A DNA stretch of 35,574 nt from Dehalococcoidia bacterium (GCA_030619865.1 JAUXAP010000009.1:1-35574); one strand, 5' to 3'; counted from the first letter of the stretch, positions 1 through 8,038 are shown. A program made the numbers and translations. The notes: generated by a model from the sequence alone, not told the origin.

Positions 1-354
1 CGTCAGGAAATTAGTGAATTACTTCAGCGCCAAGTCAAAGACCCGCGGCTTGGCAATTTTATTACGGTGACCGCGGTTTCCACCTCTCCTGACCTGAGAT
101 ATGCTAAGGTATTCGTCAGTCGTATAGGTAGCGAGGGGAAAAAGCAAGAGACACTAAACGTATTAGCTGCTGCTGCCGGTTTCTTCCGTAAAGAGCTGGC
201 TAGGCATCTGAAGCTACGACGTATTCCTGAACTAAGCTTTCAGTGGGATGATTCTATTGAGCGAGGAACCCATCTTCTAGAGCTGATTGATGGGGTTACT
301 GTAGATAAAGACAGTGAAGTTAAAGCCGGGAGTGAGGGAGAGTCGACAGGCTAA
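1..354 (+). CDS. rbfA: Ribosome-binding factor A, 5'-truncated by window edge
   Basis: RbfA binds the 30S subunit and helps mature the 5' end of 16S rRNA. The reading frame is open from base 1, and the ORF-track start (GTG at 67) is internal: codons upstream read RQEISELLQRQVKDPRLG, the conserved RbfA N-terminal region preceding ITVTAVSTSPDLRYAKVFVS. The last third contains the family's RRIPELSFQWDDSIERG segment followed by a short acidic tail. Only a few N-terminal residues should be missing. The stop is 24 nt before truB, the usual rbfA-truB order in bacteria, so the two are probably cotranscribed from upstream of the window. Confidence 0.95.
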   Translation, partial: RQEISELLQRQVKDPRLGNFITVTAVSTSPDLRYAKVFVSRIGSEGKKQETLNVLAAAAGFFRKELARHLKLRRIPELSFQWDDSIERGTHLLELIDGVTVDKDSEVKAGSEGESTG

Positions 355-378
355 GATGACACTCCAGCATCAGGGTTA

Positions 379-1278
379 ATGGTGGATGGCATACTAAATA
401 TTAATAAGCCTCAGGGTAAGACCTCTTTTAGTATTGTAGCCATGGTGAAACGGTTGACTGGAGAGCAGCGCGTTGGACATGCTGGTACCCTTGACCCAAT
501 GGCTACAGGCGTTTTACCTATTTGTCTTGGTCGGGGAACACGGGTTATCGAGTTTTTGGTAGATGCTACTAAGACTTACCGAGCTCAAATTGAATTGGGT
601 TTAGCTACAGATACCTATGATGCCACTGGTAAGATTACCTACAAGGGAGACACTTCCCGGATTACTCGGAAGCGGTTGGATTCAGCACTTGCTTCCTTCT
701 GTGGTTTGATACAGCAGACCCCTCCAATGTATAGTGCCGTGAAATATCATGGTAAGCCACTTTATAAATTGGCACGGGCTGGCATTAATGTTAAAAGGAA
801 AAGCAGACTGGCTAAAATCCACCAATTGAAGCTTGTAGACTGGCAACCACCTATAGTCACTATAGAGGTAGTCTGTGGTAAGGGTACCTATATCCGTTCA
901 CTAGCTCATGATTTAGGGCAAGTCTTGGGCTGTGGGGCTAATGTGAAGAGCTTGACCCGCTTGAAGTGTGGTCTTTTTGATATAAACGACGCCGTTTCAG
1001 CACCTCAACTTGAGGATGCCTTTCGCTATGGCTATTGGCAGCACTTTATTTATCCCCCAGATATTGTGCTTTTACACTGGGCAGCTATGATTGTTAGCGA
1101 TGACACGGGACAGGTTATAAGGAATGGGCGCCCTATTAGTTGCCTTGAGCAGCACTCTCCAGAATGGTCTTCTCTTGAGAATCGTTGTCGTGTCTATACC
1201 CCTGATGGTTGCTTCTTAGGTATGCTACGCTTCGACCCTGAAAGAAGGCAGTGGCAACCGGAGAAGGTTTTTCTATAA
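379..1278 (+). CDS. truB: tRNA pseudouridine(55) synthase TruB
   Basis: TruB converts U55 in the T-loop of tRNAs to pseudouridine. The N-terminal motif GHAGTLDPMATGVLPICLG places the catalytic Asp at residue 39; KxTYRAQIELGLATDTYDATG and the CGKGTYIRSLAHDLG block are also family hallmarks. At 299 aa it has the normal bacterial length, with a C-terminal PUA-like region (about 225-299) that is less conserved. The ATG start has only a weak ribosome-binding site, which fits translational coupling to rbfA 24 nt upstream. Confidence 0.96.
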   Translation: MVDGILNINKPQGKTSFSIVAMVKRLTGEQRVGHAGTLDPMATGVLPICLGRGTRVIEFLVDATKTYRAQIELGLATDTYDATGKITYKGDTSRITRKRLDSALASFCGLIQQTPPMYSAVKYHGKPLYKLARAGINVKRKSRLAKIHQLKLVDWQPPIVTIEVVCGKGTYIRSLAHDLGQVLGCGANVKSLTRLKCGLFDINDAVSAPQLEDAFRYGYWQHFIYPPDIVLLHWAAMIVSDDTGQVIRNGRPISCLEQHSPEWSSLENRCRVYTPDGCFLGMLRFDPERRQWQPEKVFL

Positions 1279-1347
1279 ATGAATCTCAATTTTGGTGAAT
1301 AATTGGTAAATGTAAGCTAAAAAGGTCTTGATAGCTTGTGCCCAAAC

Positions 1348-1377
1348 TTGACAGCTTGCGTATAATAGGGATATAGT
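1348..1377 (+). promoter_or_regulatory. Probable sigma70-type promoter for the DUF5679 gene
   Basis: TTGACA (1348-1353), an 18-bp spacer and TATAGT (1372-1377). A perfect TATAAT at 1361 is only 7 bp from the -35 box, so it cannot pair with it. A start near 1384 would leave a short leader holding the AAGGAGG site at 1394-1400. Confidence 0.5.
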
Positions 1378-1409
1378 TCAACCGATTGTTAAAAAGGAGG
1401 TAACAGGAA

Positions 1410-1550
1410 GTGCAAGCATATTGTTTTAAGTGCAGAAGGAAAGTGGAGATAAGAAACCCCCAAAGTGTTATTCTGAAGAATAAGAGGCCAGCTACGCGGG
1501 GGGTTTGCCCATCGTGCGGGACCAAAGTATTTAGAATTGGTAAAAGCTAA
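1410..1550 (+). CDS. DUF5679-type small zinc-ribbon protein (absent from ORF track)
   Basis: A 46-residue protein starting at GTG 1410, nine bases after a perfect AAGGAGG. It begins VQAYCFKCRRKVEI and ends GVCPSCGTKVFRIGKS. The two CxxC pairs (CFKC and CPSC, about residues 5-8 and 33-36) form a zinc knuckle, and the pattern matches the DUF5679 family, which is common in Chloroflexota and Actinobacteria and has no assigned function. The length is typical of the family. The antisense ORF at 1286-1525 in the track is its shadow. A good upstream promoter and strong ribosome-binding site support expression. The gene directly precedes the structured ino1 leader. Confidence 0.8.
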   Translation: MQAYCFKCRRKVEIRNPQSVILKNKRPATRGVCPSCGTKVFRIGKS

Positions 1551-2025
1551 TTAGTAGTAGCTGATTTCGCTGGTGCTAAAGGTAGAATACCTCTCAGTAG
1601 ATAGCTACTGAGTTGGGTCAGATGAGGTATTTATATTAACCTTTGCAGCGGGAAAGTAAGTTTTTGATTAATGCCTCGGATTGAGGGTCCGAACCTGATG
1701 GCAGGTAGTATTATCTGGCCAATATTGTGAATAGGGCGCTAGCCAGAGGTAGCCCTTTTATAATGCGACTTAGGTGCTGGGAGCAGCACAGTCAGTTAAG
1801 CAATGGTGCGCTCATCCTTTACGAGCACTTTTTAGATTAACTTCAATATGAAAGTGTACTATTGCCTAAAAGGGTATGGGCTGGAAAATTAAAGACCGCT
1901 TTTCATCCTTTTTGAAAGCTGTGACAGCAATTTATCCGATGATACTGGTCGGCGAAAATAAATCATAACTGGAGTAAGTCTCTCGTGGTAACTTTCCCGC
2001 TATTAGAAAGGAGAGTGATTGAATC
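1551..2025 (+). promoter_or_regulatory. Hairpin-rich intergenic region, candidate cis-regulatory RNA upstream of ino1
   Basis: No gene fits this 475-nt gap. Directly visible helices are: a nested, nearly coaxial stem made of CGCTG/CAGCG (1568-1572 with 1646-1650), AAAGGT/ACCTTT (1578-1583 with 1639-1644), AATACCTC/GAGGTATT (1586-1593 with 1624-1631) and an apical hairpin at 1594-1611; a CGGA/TCCG hairpin (1677-1691); an ACCTG/CAGGT hairpin (1693-1706); TCTGGC/GCCAGA (1714-1719 with 1742-1747); and GTGCTG/CAGCAC (1774-1789). AGCGGGAAAGT (1647-1657) is exactly complementary to ACTTTCCCGCT (1991-2001), just upstream of the ino1 Shine-Dalgarno. CTTTC at 1992-1996 could instead pair with GAAAG of that Shine-Dalgarno (2006-2010). 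The two pairings exclude each other, as in a translational switch. I recognise no known riboswitch consensus. Confidence 0.5.
1806..1833 (+). terminator. Possible intrinsic terminator inside the ino1 leader
   Basis: GTGC-gc-TC pairs with GAGCAC (1823-1828) across a 9-nt loop, with a 2-nt bulge, followed directly by TTTTT (1829-1833). GTGCT at 1774-1778 could compete for AGCAC at 1824-1828 and act as an antiterminator. The stem is short, so termination may be weak. Confidence 0.4.
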
Positions 2026-3132
2026 TTGAGTAGTATAAATGTAGCCATAATAGGAGTAGGTAACTGTGCTTCATCACTGATTCAGGGTGTTTACTTCTAT
2101 AAGAAAGCTAAGGAGACTGAGTTCGTACCTGGGCTTATGCATGTTAATCTGGGGGGATACCATATAAGCGATATAAATTTCGTAGCTGCCTTTGATATTG
2201 ATAAGAACAAGGTTGGAAAAGACTTAGCCGAGGCGATTTTTACCCTACCTAATAATACCTTTAAATTTGCTGAGGTGCCGATTACAGATGTTAAAATTCA
2301 GCGAGGTATGACCCATGATGGTTTGGGTAAGTATCTGTCGCAGATAATACAGAAAGCACCGGGCTCAACGGTTGATATAGTTAAAGTCCTTAAGGAAACT
2401 CAAACCGATGTGGTGATTAACTATCTACCAGTTGGTAGCGAAGAGGCAACTAAATGGTATGTTGAGCAGGTGCTAGAGGCTGGCTGTGGCTTTATTAACT
2501 GTATCCCGGTTTTTATTGCCCGGGAGAAGTACTGGCAGGGACGCTTTGAAGATAAGGGACTTCCAATTATTGGGGATGACATAAAATCCCAGGTTGGAGC
2601 CACTATTGCCCACCGTGTTCTTACCAGGCTGTTTAGGGACCGTGGGGTTAAGCTACTGCGGACCTACCAATTAAATTTCGGTGGTAATACTGACTTCCTT
2701 AATATGCTAGAGAGGGAACGCCTTGAGTCTAAGAAAATATCCAAGACTAACGCTGTCACCTCTCAGCTAGACTATAAGCTTGACCCTGGTGATGTTCATG
2801 TCGGCCCCAGTGACTATGTTCCCTGGCTGACTGACCGTAAGTTTTGCCATATCAGAATGGAAGGGCAAACCTTTGGCGATGTTCCTCTGGATTTGGAATT
2901 AAAGCTTGAAGTGTGGGATAGTCCTAACTCAGCCGGGGTGGTTATTGATGCTATCAGGTGCTGTAAACTTGCCCGAGACCGGGAATTAAAAGGAGCACTG
3001 GTAGCTCCCTCAGCCTACTTTATGAAATCACCGCCTGTTCAATATACTGATGACGAAGCTCACCGGATGGTGGAAGAGTTTATCGCTAGTACCACACAGA
3101 GTAAGAAGCAAGGCTCTTCTCCAAGAACCTAA
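2026..3132 (+). CDS. ino1: Inositol-3-phosphate synthase (myo-inositol-1-phosphate synthase)
   Basis: NAD-dependent cyclisation of glucose 6-phosphate to myo-inositol 3-phosphate, the entry point to inositol lipids. The dinucleotide-binding GVGNCASSL motif is at residues 11-19, and the active-site motif [11 protein letters not shown] at 183-193 supplies the catalytic lysine (K187). [11 protein letters not shown] and [20 protein letters not shown] are further hallmarks. The length (368 aa) matches the short prokaryotic (actinobacterial/archaeal) class rather than the 500-aa eukaryotic one. The start is TTG, 12 nt after GAAAGGAG; the only nearby GTG is out of frame. Downstream lie a PimA-like mannosyltransferase and a CDP-alcohol phosphatidyltransferase, so the product probably feeds phosphatidylinositol synthesis. 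The unusual leader suggests regulated expression. Confidence 0.93.
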   Translation: MSSINVAIIGVGNCASSLIQGVYFYKKAKETEFVPGLMHVNLGGYHISDINFVAAFDIDKNKVGKDLAEAIFTLPNNTFKFAEVPITDVKIQRGMTHDGLGKYLSQIIQKAPGSTVDIVKVLKETQTDVVINYLPVGSEEATKWYVEQVLEAGCGFINCIPVFIAREKYWQGRFEDKGLPIIGDDIKSQVGATIAHRVLTRLFRDRGVKLLRTYQLNFGGNTDFLNMLERERLESKKISKTNAVTSQLDYKLDPGDVHVGPSDYVPWLTDRKFCHIRMEGQTFGDVPLDLELKLEVWDSPNSAGVVIDAIRCCKLARDRELKGALVAPSAYFMKSPPVQYTDDEAHRMVEEFIASTTQSKKQGSSPRT

Positions 3133-3256
3133 TTAAATTAAATTGTGGCGAACTGCATTTTCAGCGAAGGTTAAAGTCGGCGTAGGGGCTGATTTACTGA
3201 AAAAATGCTAACAAGATTTCAGCAGTCTTAATGGGGGAGGTTTTGGATAGCTACCT
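3133..3256 (+). other. Intergenic spacer with an imperfect inverted repeat
   Basis: The 124-nt gap between ino1 and the glycosyltransferase contains GCATTTTCAG (3155-3164) facing CTGAAAAAATGC (3197-3208), a 10-bp stem with two bulged A residues. TTTCAGC recurs at 3217-3223 and could form a competing pair with GCTGA (3189-3193). There is no T-tract, so it is not an obvious terminator. GGGGGAGG at 3233-3240 lies 16 nt before the next start codon. Confidence 0.3.
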
Positions 3257-4426
3257 ATGAAGATAGCATTGGTCTCTCCTTATGACTTTGCTTACCCGGG
3301 TGGTGTTACCAATCATATTTCCGCATTAGAGCAGCACTTTACTCGAATGGGTCACCAGGTCAAGGTTATTGCTCCCGCATCTAGAGCAGTCTCCACTTTT
3401 GGTGACAGGTTTATACCCATAGGCAGACCTTACCCTTTTCCTAGCAGCGGTTCCGTCGTTCGCGTTCCCGTATCGCTAAGGTTAGGCTCGGCAATAAAAA
3501 CTACTCTCAGTGAAGAGAACTTTGATATTATCCACCTCCATGAGCCCTTTATGCCTATGCTCTGTAGCGCTGTGCTCCGTTTTTCAAATACAGCTAATGT
3601 AGGCACCTTTCATGCTTGCCAGGGTAAGCCCGGCTATAATTGGGCGAGACCTATCAGTAGTTGGATGATACGTAGGCGTCTTCACAAGCTTGATGGTAGA
3701 ATTGCAGTGTCTAAAGCAGCTATGGGATATGCTAACAAGTATGTCCCTGGATATTACGAGATTATCCCTAATGGTATAGATTTGGAGTGGTTTAACCCTG
3801 ATGCAGCCCCCATTGATAGATTCTGTGATGGCAAACTAAATATTCTATTTGTTGGCCGTCTAGAAAAACGGAAAGGCTTGAACTATTTGCTTGAGGCTTA
3901 TAAGCAGGTTAAACAGGAAATATCTAACTGCCGCCTCATAATAGTTGGTCCTGGCACCATACTGCGTAGGAAGTATGAGAGACAGGTTAAGAAAAACGGC
4001 TTGAAGGACGTTACTTTTGCTGGCTATGTAGCTGCTGAGGAGTTACCCAGATATTATAAGACAGCTGATATTTTTTGTTCCCCCGCCACTGGCCACGAAA
4101 GCTTTGGTATTGTTTTGCTTGAGGCTATGGCGGTGGGTAAGCCAATTGTTGCCTCTGATATAGAGGGTTATGCTAGTGTGATGGCTCACGGGGTTGAAGG
4201 ACTATTAGTGCCACCAAAAGATAAAGAAAAATTAGCTCAGGCGCTGATTTCTCTTCTGACTGATGAATCACTGCGGCAGCAAATGGGAACCAAGGGTAGA
4301 CTTAAAGCAGCGGAGCATGGCTGGGAACACATAGCCCAGAGGGTATTGGACTATTATGGTGAGGTGCTAAATAAAACTCGGGGAAGGAATGATTCCGAGG
4401 ATTTAAAGCTATCTCAGCTTAAGTAA
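3257..4426 (+). CDS. GT4 glycosyltransferase, PimA-like phosphatidylinositol mannosyltransferase
   Basis: GT-B-fold retaining transferase of family GT4. The N-terminal acceptor domain has the PGGVTNHI loop (residues 14-21) and a TFHA histidine at 119. The C-terminal donor domain has GRLEKRKG (200-207) and the EX7E motif ESFGIVLLE (281-289). These positions track Mycobacterium PimA, which uses GDP-mannose to mannosylate phosphatidylinositol at the cytoplasmic membrane face. The context, between inositol-phosphate synthase and a CDP-alcohol phosphatidyltransferase, strongly supports a PI-linked substrate. The sugar donor and exact acceptor are inferred; a related lipid hexosyltransferase remains possible. 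The ATG start is the only in-frame choice near the purine-rich leader. Confidence 0.8.
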   Translation: MKIALVSPYDFAYPGGVTNHISALEQHFTRMGHQVKVIAPASRAVSTFGDRFIPIGRPYPFPSSGSVVRVPVSLRLGSAIKTTLSEENFDIIHLHEPFMPMLCSAVLRFSNTANVGTFHACQGKPGYNWARPISSWMIRRRLHKLDGRIAVSKAAMGYANKYVPGYYEIIPNGIDLEWFNPDAAPIDRFCDGKLNILFVGRLEKRKGLNYLLEAYKQVKQEISNCRLIIVGPGTILRRKYERQVKKNGLKDVTFAGYVAAEELPRYYKTADIFCSPATGHESFGIVLLEAMAVGKPIVASDIEGYASVMAHGVEGLLVPPKDKEKLAQALISLLTDESLRQQMGTKGRLKAAEHGWEHIAQRVLDYYGEVLNKTRGRNDSEDLKLSQLK

Positions 4427-4473
4427 AAAGTGGGAGACAGCCTGGGTGGTGCTGTGTCAGAAAAGCGAGTTCA

Positions 4474-5073
4474 ATGAGTAAGTTATCCGAATTTCGTAAG
4501 ACCGGGGCCTATTATCTTACCAAATCGGTAGTCCGACTTTTGGTTAAAACGTCTATAACCCCCACCACTATAACATTCTTTGGTTTTTTATTGACTTTGG
4601 GCGCGGCAGCGCTGATTATTACAGCACATCTTCTTGCCGCCGGCTTTGTGGTTCTTGTTGCTGGTTTGTTTGATATGCTGGATGGGGCACTGGCTCGCAG
4701 CACTAATCGGGCTACCCATTTTGGTGCTTTTCTTGATTCTACACTTGACCGTTTAGCTGAGGCAGTGCTGCTGCTTAGCATTTTATTCCTGTATGCTGGG
4801 GAGCAGTCAGTTACTGGGATTTTACTTGTTGGTGCTGCCTTGCTTGGTTCACTACTGGTGAGCTATATCAGAGCTAGAGCTGAGGCACTAGGCCTGGAGT
4901 GTCAGGTGGGATTGTTTACTCGGCCAGAGAGGGTCATTGTGCTGGCGTTGGGGCTTTTGCTAAGCCAGCTAGCTAATGCCCTAATTATCGCCTTAGCTAT
5001 CATAGTGGTATTTAGTTTTATTACTGCCGGCCAGAGAGTACTTTATGTGTGGCAACAAACAAGAATTAGGTAA
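4474..5073 (+). CDS. CDP-alcohol phosphatidyltransferase, probable phosphatidylinositol-phosphate synthase
   Basis: An integral membrane enzyme that transfers a phosphatidyl group from CDP-diacylglycerol to an alcohol. The full signature D-x2-DG-x2-AR-x8-G-x3-D-x3-D is present (D67, D70, R75, G84, D88, D92), and about six hydrophobic helices fill its 199 aa. Annotation pipelines would probably call it PgsA, but ino1 and a PimA-like gene immediately upstream point to inositol phosphate as the acceptor, as in actinobacterial PIP synthase. Acceptor specificity cannot be read from the motif alone. It ends 21 nt before purA. Confidence 0.82.
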   Translation: MSKLSEFRKTGAYYLTKSVVRLLVKTSITPTTITFFGFLLTLGAAALIITAHLLAAGFVVLVAGLFDMLDGALARSTNRATHFGAFLDSTLDRLAEAVLLLSILFLYAGEQSVTGILLVGAALLGSLLVSYIRARAEALGLECQVGLFTRPERVIVLALGLLLSQLANALIIALAIIVVFSFITAGQRVLYVWQQTRIR

Positions 5074-5094
5074 CTTAACGCAGGAGGGGAAATA

Positions 5095-6378
5095 ATGCCA
5101 GTTATTGCTGTTATTGGAGCTCAATGGGGAGATGAGGGGAAGGGTAAGGTAGTCGACTTGCTTGCTCAGAAGGCAAGAATGGTAGTTCGTTTTTCCGGTG
5201 GTGATAATGCTGGGCATACCGTCGTTAATCCCTATGGTGAGTTTAAGCTGCATCTTATTCCCTCCGGGATTTTTTATCCGCGCGTGGTTTGTATTATTGG
5301 TAACGGGGTGGTGATTAACCCCTCGGTGCTAATGGATGAGATAGCTCAACTTAACCAGCGTGGCGTGGATACTACCAATCTCTTTATCAGTGACCGGGCT
5401 CACTTGATTATGCCGTATCATACCCTCCTTGATGGTTTGGAGGAGGAATCACGAGCTGGAAAGGCAATAGGCACGACTCGTAAAGGTATCGGCCCTGCTT
5501 TTACCGATAAAGCAGCCAGATTGGGTATTAGAGCTGGCGACCTTCTAGATAAAGAAGTATTACTGGAACGACTTCGTTTTGTGCTCGACTACAAAAACAC
5601 TATTTTGACCAAAATTTATGGGGCTAGCCCTCTGTCATTGGATGAAGTGTATACTCAGTATTGTCAGTATGGGGAGCGTTTAGCTCCTCATATTCGCGAG
5701 ACAACCATAATGCTGGAGGAAGCGTTGAATAGGGAGGAATTGGTTCTATTAGAGGGAGCCCAGGGGACTTTGCTTGACCCTGACTTCGGCACTTATCCCT
5801 ATACTACCTCTTCCTCACCGCTAGCGGGGGGAAGCTGTGTAGGCGCCGGTCTGGGTCCTGCCAGGGTTAGTCGTATCCTGGGTGTATTCAAGACTTATTG
5901 TACCAGAGTCGGCGGCGGCCCGATGCCTACTGAATTGAAGGATGAAACTGGTGATTTGATTCGGGAACAAGGTCACGAATATGGCACTACTACCGGCAGA
6001 CCCCGCCGCTGTGGTTGGTTTGACGCTGTGGCGGCTCGCTTTAGCACCCGGATTAATGGCTTTACCGGGGTAGCACTTACCCGCCTCGATGTGCTTGATA
6101 CCTTACCTCGTCTCAAGATATGTGTGGGCTATAAACTAGATGGGAATACTATTGATTATTTCCCGGCTAATGTAGCCGCTTTAGGAAGGTGTCAACCTAT
6201 CTGTGAGGAGTTACCTGGCTGGCAAACTCCCATCAGCCATATTCGGGAGTATGAGCAGTTGCCGCTCAAGGCTCAGCAATATGTAACTAGGCTGCAAGAA
6301 CTAACTTCCTGCCCGATTAACCTCATCAGTGTAGGACCAGAGCGAGAGCAAACGATTATGGTGAGCAGCATCTTATAA
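5095..6378 (+). CDS. purA: Adenylosuccinate synthetase
   Basis: Condenses IMP and aspartate with GTP hydrolysis, the first committed step from IMP to AMP. The N-terminal P-loop-like motif GAQWGDEGKGKVVDLLA carries catalytic Asp13, and GHTV carries His41, the same numbering as in E. coli PurA. GTTRKGIGPAFTDKAAR, LLEGAQGTLLD and TTTGRPRRCGWFD are intact. The length of 427 aa is normal. The ATG is preceded by GCAGGAGGGG at good spacing, the strongest ribosome-binding site in this part of the window. Confidence 0.98.
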   Translation: MPVIAVIGAQWGDEGKGKVVDLLAQKARMVVRFSGGDNAGHTVVNPYGEFKLHLIPSGIFYPRVVCIIGNGVVINPSVLMDEIAQLNQRGVDTTNLFISDRAHLIMPYHTLLDGLEEESRAGKAIGTTRKGIGPAFTDKAARLGIRAGDLLDKEVLLERLRFVLDYKNTILTKIYGASPLSLDEVYTQYCQYGERLAPHIRETTIMLEEALNREELVLLEGAQGTLLDPDFGTYPYTTSSSPLAGGSCVGAGLGPARVSRILGVFKTYCTRVGGGPMPTELKDETGDLIREQGHEYGTTTGRPRRCGWFDAVAARFSTRINGFTGVALTRLDVLDTLPRLKICVGYKLDGNTIDYFPANVAALGRCQPICEELPGWQTPISHIREYEQLPLKAQQYVTRLQELTSCPINLISVGPEREQTIMVSSIL

Positions 6379-6394
6379 ATAATATTGGATAGAG

Positions 6395-8038
6395 ATGGAA
6401 TTAAAAACCGTCCAGACAATTGATACTGATGTTTTAGTGATTGGTGGTGGTGGGGCAGGGTTAAAAGCCGCTATTGAAGCCAGGAAATATGACCTCGGTG
6501 TATTGTTACTCTCTAAGTCCCCAGTAGGTTATAAGAACAATACGGCTATTGCTGGGGGCGTGTTTGCTGCCTCAGGTATCGCTAAGAATCCTAACGACTC
6601 TGCAGAATTACATTACCAAGATACTGTTACTGCTGGGCGTTTCGTTAATGACCGGAAACTGGTGGAGGTTATGGCGCGTGGAGCCACCCAGCAGGTCCAT
6701 GATTTAATGGAGTTTGGCGTCAGGTTCTTGAGGTCAGATGATAAGTTGAGGATATGGCATGGTCCTGGTCATACTTATCCTCGTAGTGTTATTAGTGAAG
6801 GAAAAGGTATCGGCCTTACTAAACCTATGCGTGACTATGCTGCAAGCAGAGGTGTCCAGTTTAGAGAGGGTATCTTGGTAACCAAGTTATTGAAGGCGGG
6901 TGACATGGTTGTTGGGGCGTTGGGGATAGACAATAGCGGGCAGGTACTGGTCATTAACGCTAAGTCCACCATCTTAGCCACTGGCGGGGCGGGAGACATC
7001 TACCTTAGGAATGATAACGCTGTGGGGTCAACCGGAGACGGCTATGTTTTAGCCTACGAAAGTGGCGTTTCTTTGCGGGATATGGAGTTTGTCCAATTCT
7101 ACCCTGCTGCCGTGGGGAAATACGGGAGGAGACCCTGGGGCTACGTGAGGTTCTGCCCGGCCGGTGGAACTTTCAGGAACTCTTTAGGTGAGGACATCAT
7201 GGAAAAATACGGGATAAGAGAGTTCACCTTTATGACCAGGGATATGGTGTCCAGAGCCATAATGGCTGAGGTAGCTGAAGGTAGAGGTATTGGTGACTAC
7301 GTGGTTGCCGATTATAGCAAGATACCGAAGGATGAACTCAGAAGGCTTCGTCAGGTTATGCGGGATAGACATTATTCAGAGAAGGTTCTACTGGCACCTA
7401 CTGTTCACTTTTTTATGGGTGGGGCGAAAATAAACGAAAATTGCGAGACTGAACTCGATGGTTTATATGCGGCTGGAGAAGTTTGTGGTGGGGTTCATGG
7501 GGCGAACCGACTGGGTAATAACGCTCTCCCTGAGATGTTTGTTTTCGGTGCGATTGCTGGGAATAGTGCTGCTGGTAAGGCATCAAAAATGAAAAGAGTG
7601 TCTGCTCCCCGGGGTGAGGTGCGAGCTGAAGTGGAAAGGTTGAAAGAGATAACCTCGCATCGAGGGAGAGAAGATCTGGGGGAGATGAAGCAGTCATTGA
7701 AGCGAACGATGTGGGATAAAGTAGGGGTAGTAAGGAGTAAGGAAGGCTTATTGAAGGCACAACGGGAGATACTTTCCTTACGGGAGCGATTGAAGAAAGT
7801 ACCGCTGAAAGACTATCGGCAATTACCTCAAGCAATTAAGCTGGCTAATATGTTAACTGTTGCCGAGATGGTGTGTAGGGCAGCATTAGAGAGGACTGAG
7901 AGCCGAGGGGCTCATTATAGGGTTAACTATCCTGAACAAAATGACGAGCAGTGGCTGAAAAACATATATGTCACCTGTGAAAACGGGGATATGACACTAC
8001 TGAGTGTGCCGGTAGCAACCAAGGGTGAAAAAAATTAA
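6395..8038 (+). CDS. FAD-dependent oxidoreductase of the FrdA/SdhA/NadB family
   Basis: The N-terminal GGGGAGLKAAIEAR (from residue 17) is the FAD Rossmann motif. The C-terminal half has HFFMGG (about 338), YAAGE, and GVHGANRLGNNAL (about 367-379), which hold the His and Arg used by fumarate reductases, and FMTRDMVSRAI matches the other substrate Arg region. However, the family's TEGxRGEGG loop is replaced by FCPAGGTFRNSLGE, so the substrate is uncertain. No iron-sulfur or membrane-anchor subunit and no nadA lie nearby. At 547 aa it could be a stand-alone fumarate reductase, an L-aspartate oxidase or a relative. It starts 16 nt after purA, so cotranscription is likely; both enzymes touch the fumarate/aspartate pool. 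Confidence 0.75.
   Translation: MELKTVQTIDTDVLVIGGGGAGLKAAIEARKYDLGVLLLSKSPVGYKNNTAIAGGVFAASGIAKNPNDSAELHYQDTVTAGRFVNDRKLVEVMARGATQQVHDLMEFGVRFLRSDDKLRIWHGPGHTYPRSVISEGKGIGLTKPMRDYAASRGVQFREGILVTKLLKAGDMVVGALGIDNSGQVLVINAKSTILATGGAGDIYLRNDNAVGSTGDGYVLAYESGVSLRDMEFVQFYPAAVGKYGRRPWGYVRFCPAGGTFRNSLGEDIMEKYGIREFTFMTRDMVSRAIMAEVAEGRGIGDYVVADYSKIPKDELRRLRQVMRDRHYSEKVLLAPTVHFFMGGAKINENCETELDGLYAAGEVCGGVHGANRLGNNALPEMFVFGAIAGNSAAGKASKMKRVSAPRGEVRAEVERLKEITSHRGREDLGEMKQSLKRTMWDKVGVVRSKEGLLKAQREILSLRERLKKVPLKDYRQLPQAIKLANMLTVAEMVCRAALERTESRGAHYRVNYPEQNDEQWLKNIYVTCENGDMTLLSVPVATKGEKN

Noticed and set aside
1348-1366. TTGACA followed by a perfect TATAAT at 1361 as a promoter
   Set aside because: The spacer is only 7 bp. 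TATAGT at 1372 with an 18-bp spacer is the workable -10 box.
1551-2025. RNase P RNA, tmRNA or SRP RNA in the ino1 leader
   Set aside because: I could not find the RNase P GAAAGTCCGG core, a tmRNA T-arm with CCA end, or the SRP GGTCAGG/GGAAGCAGC apical loop.
7413-7835. 140-aa minus-strand ORF inside the flavoprotein gene
   Set aside because: It is antisense to strongly conserved FAD-family coding sequence and has low-complexity composition; a shadow ORF.
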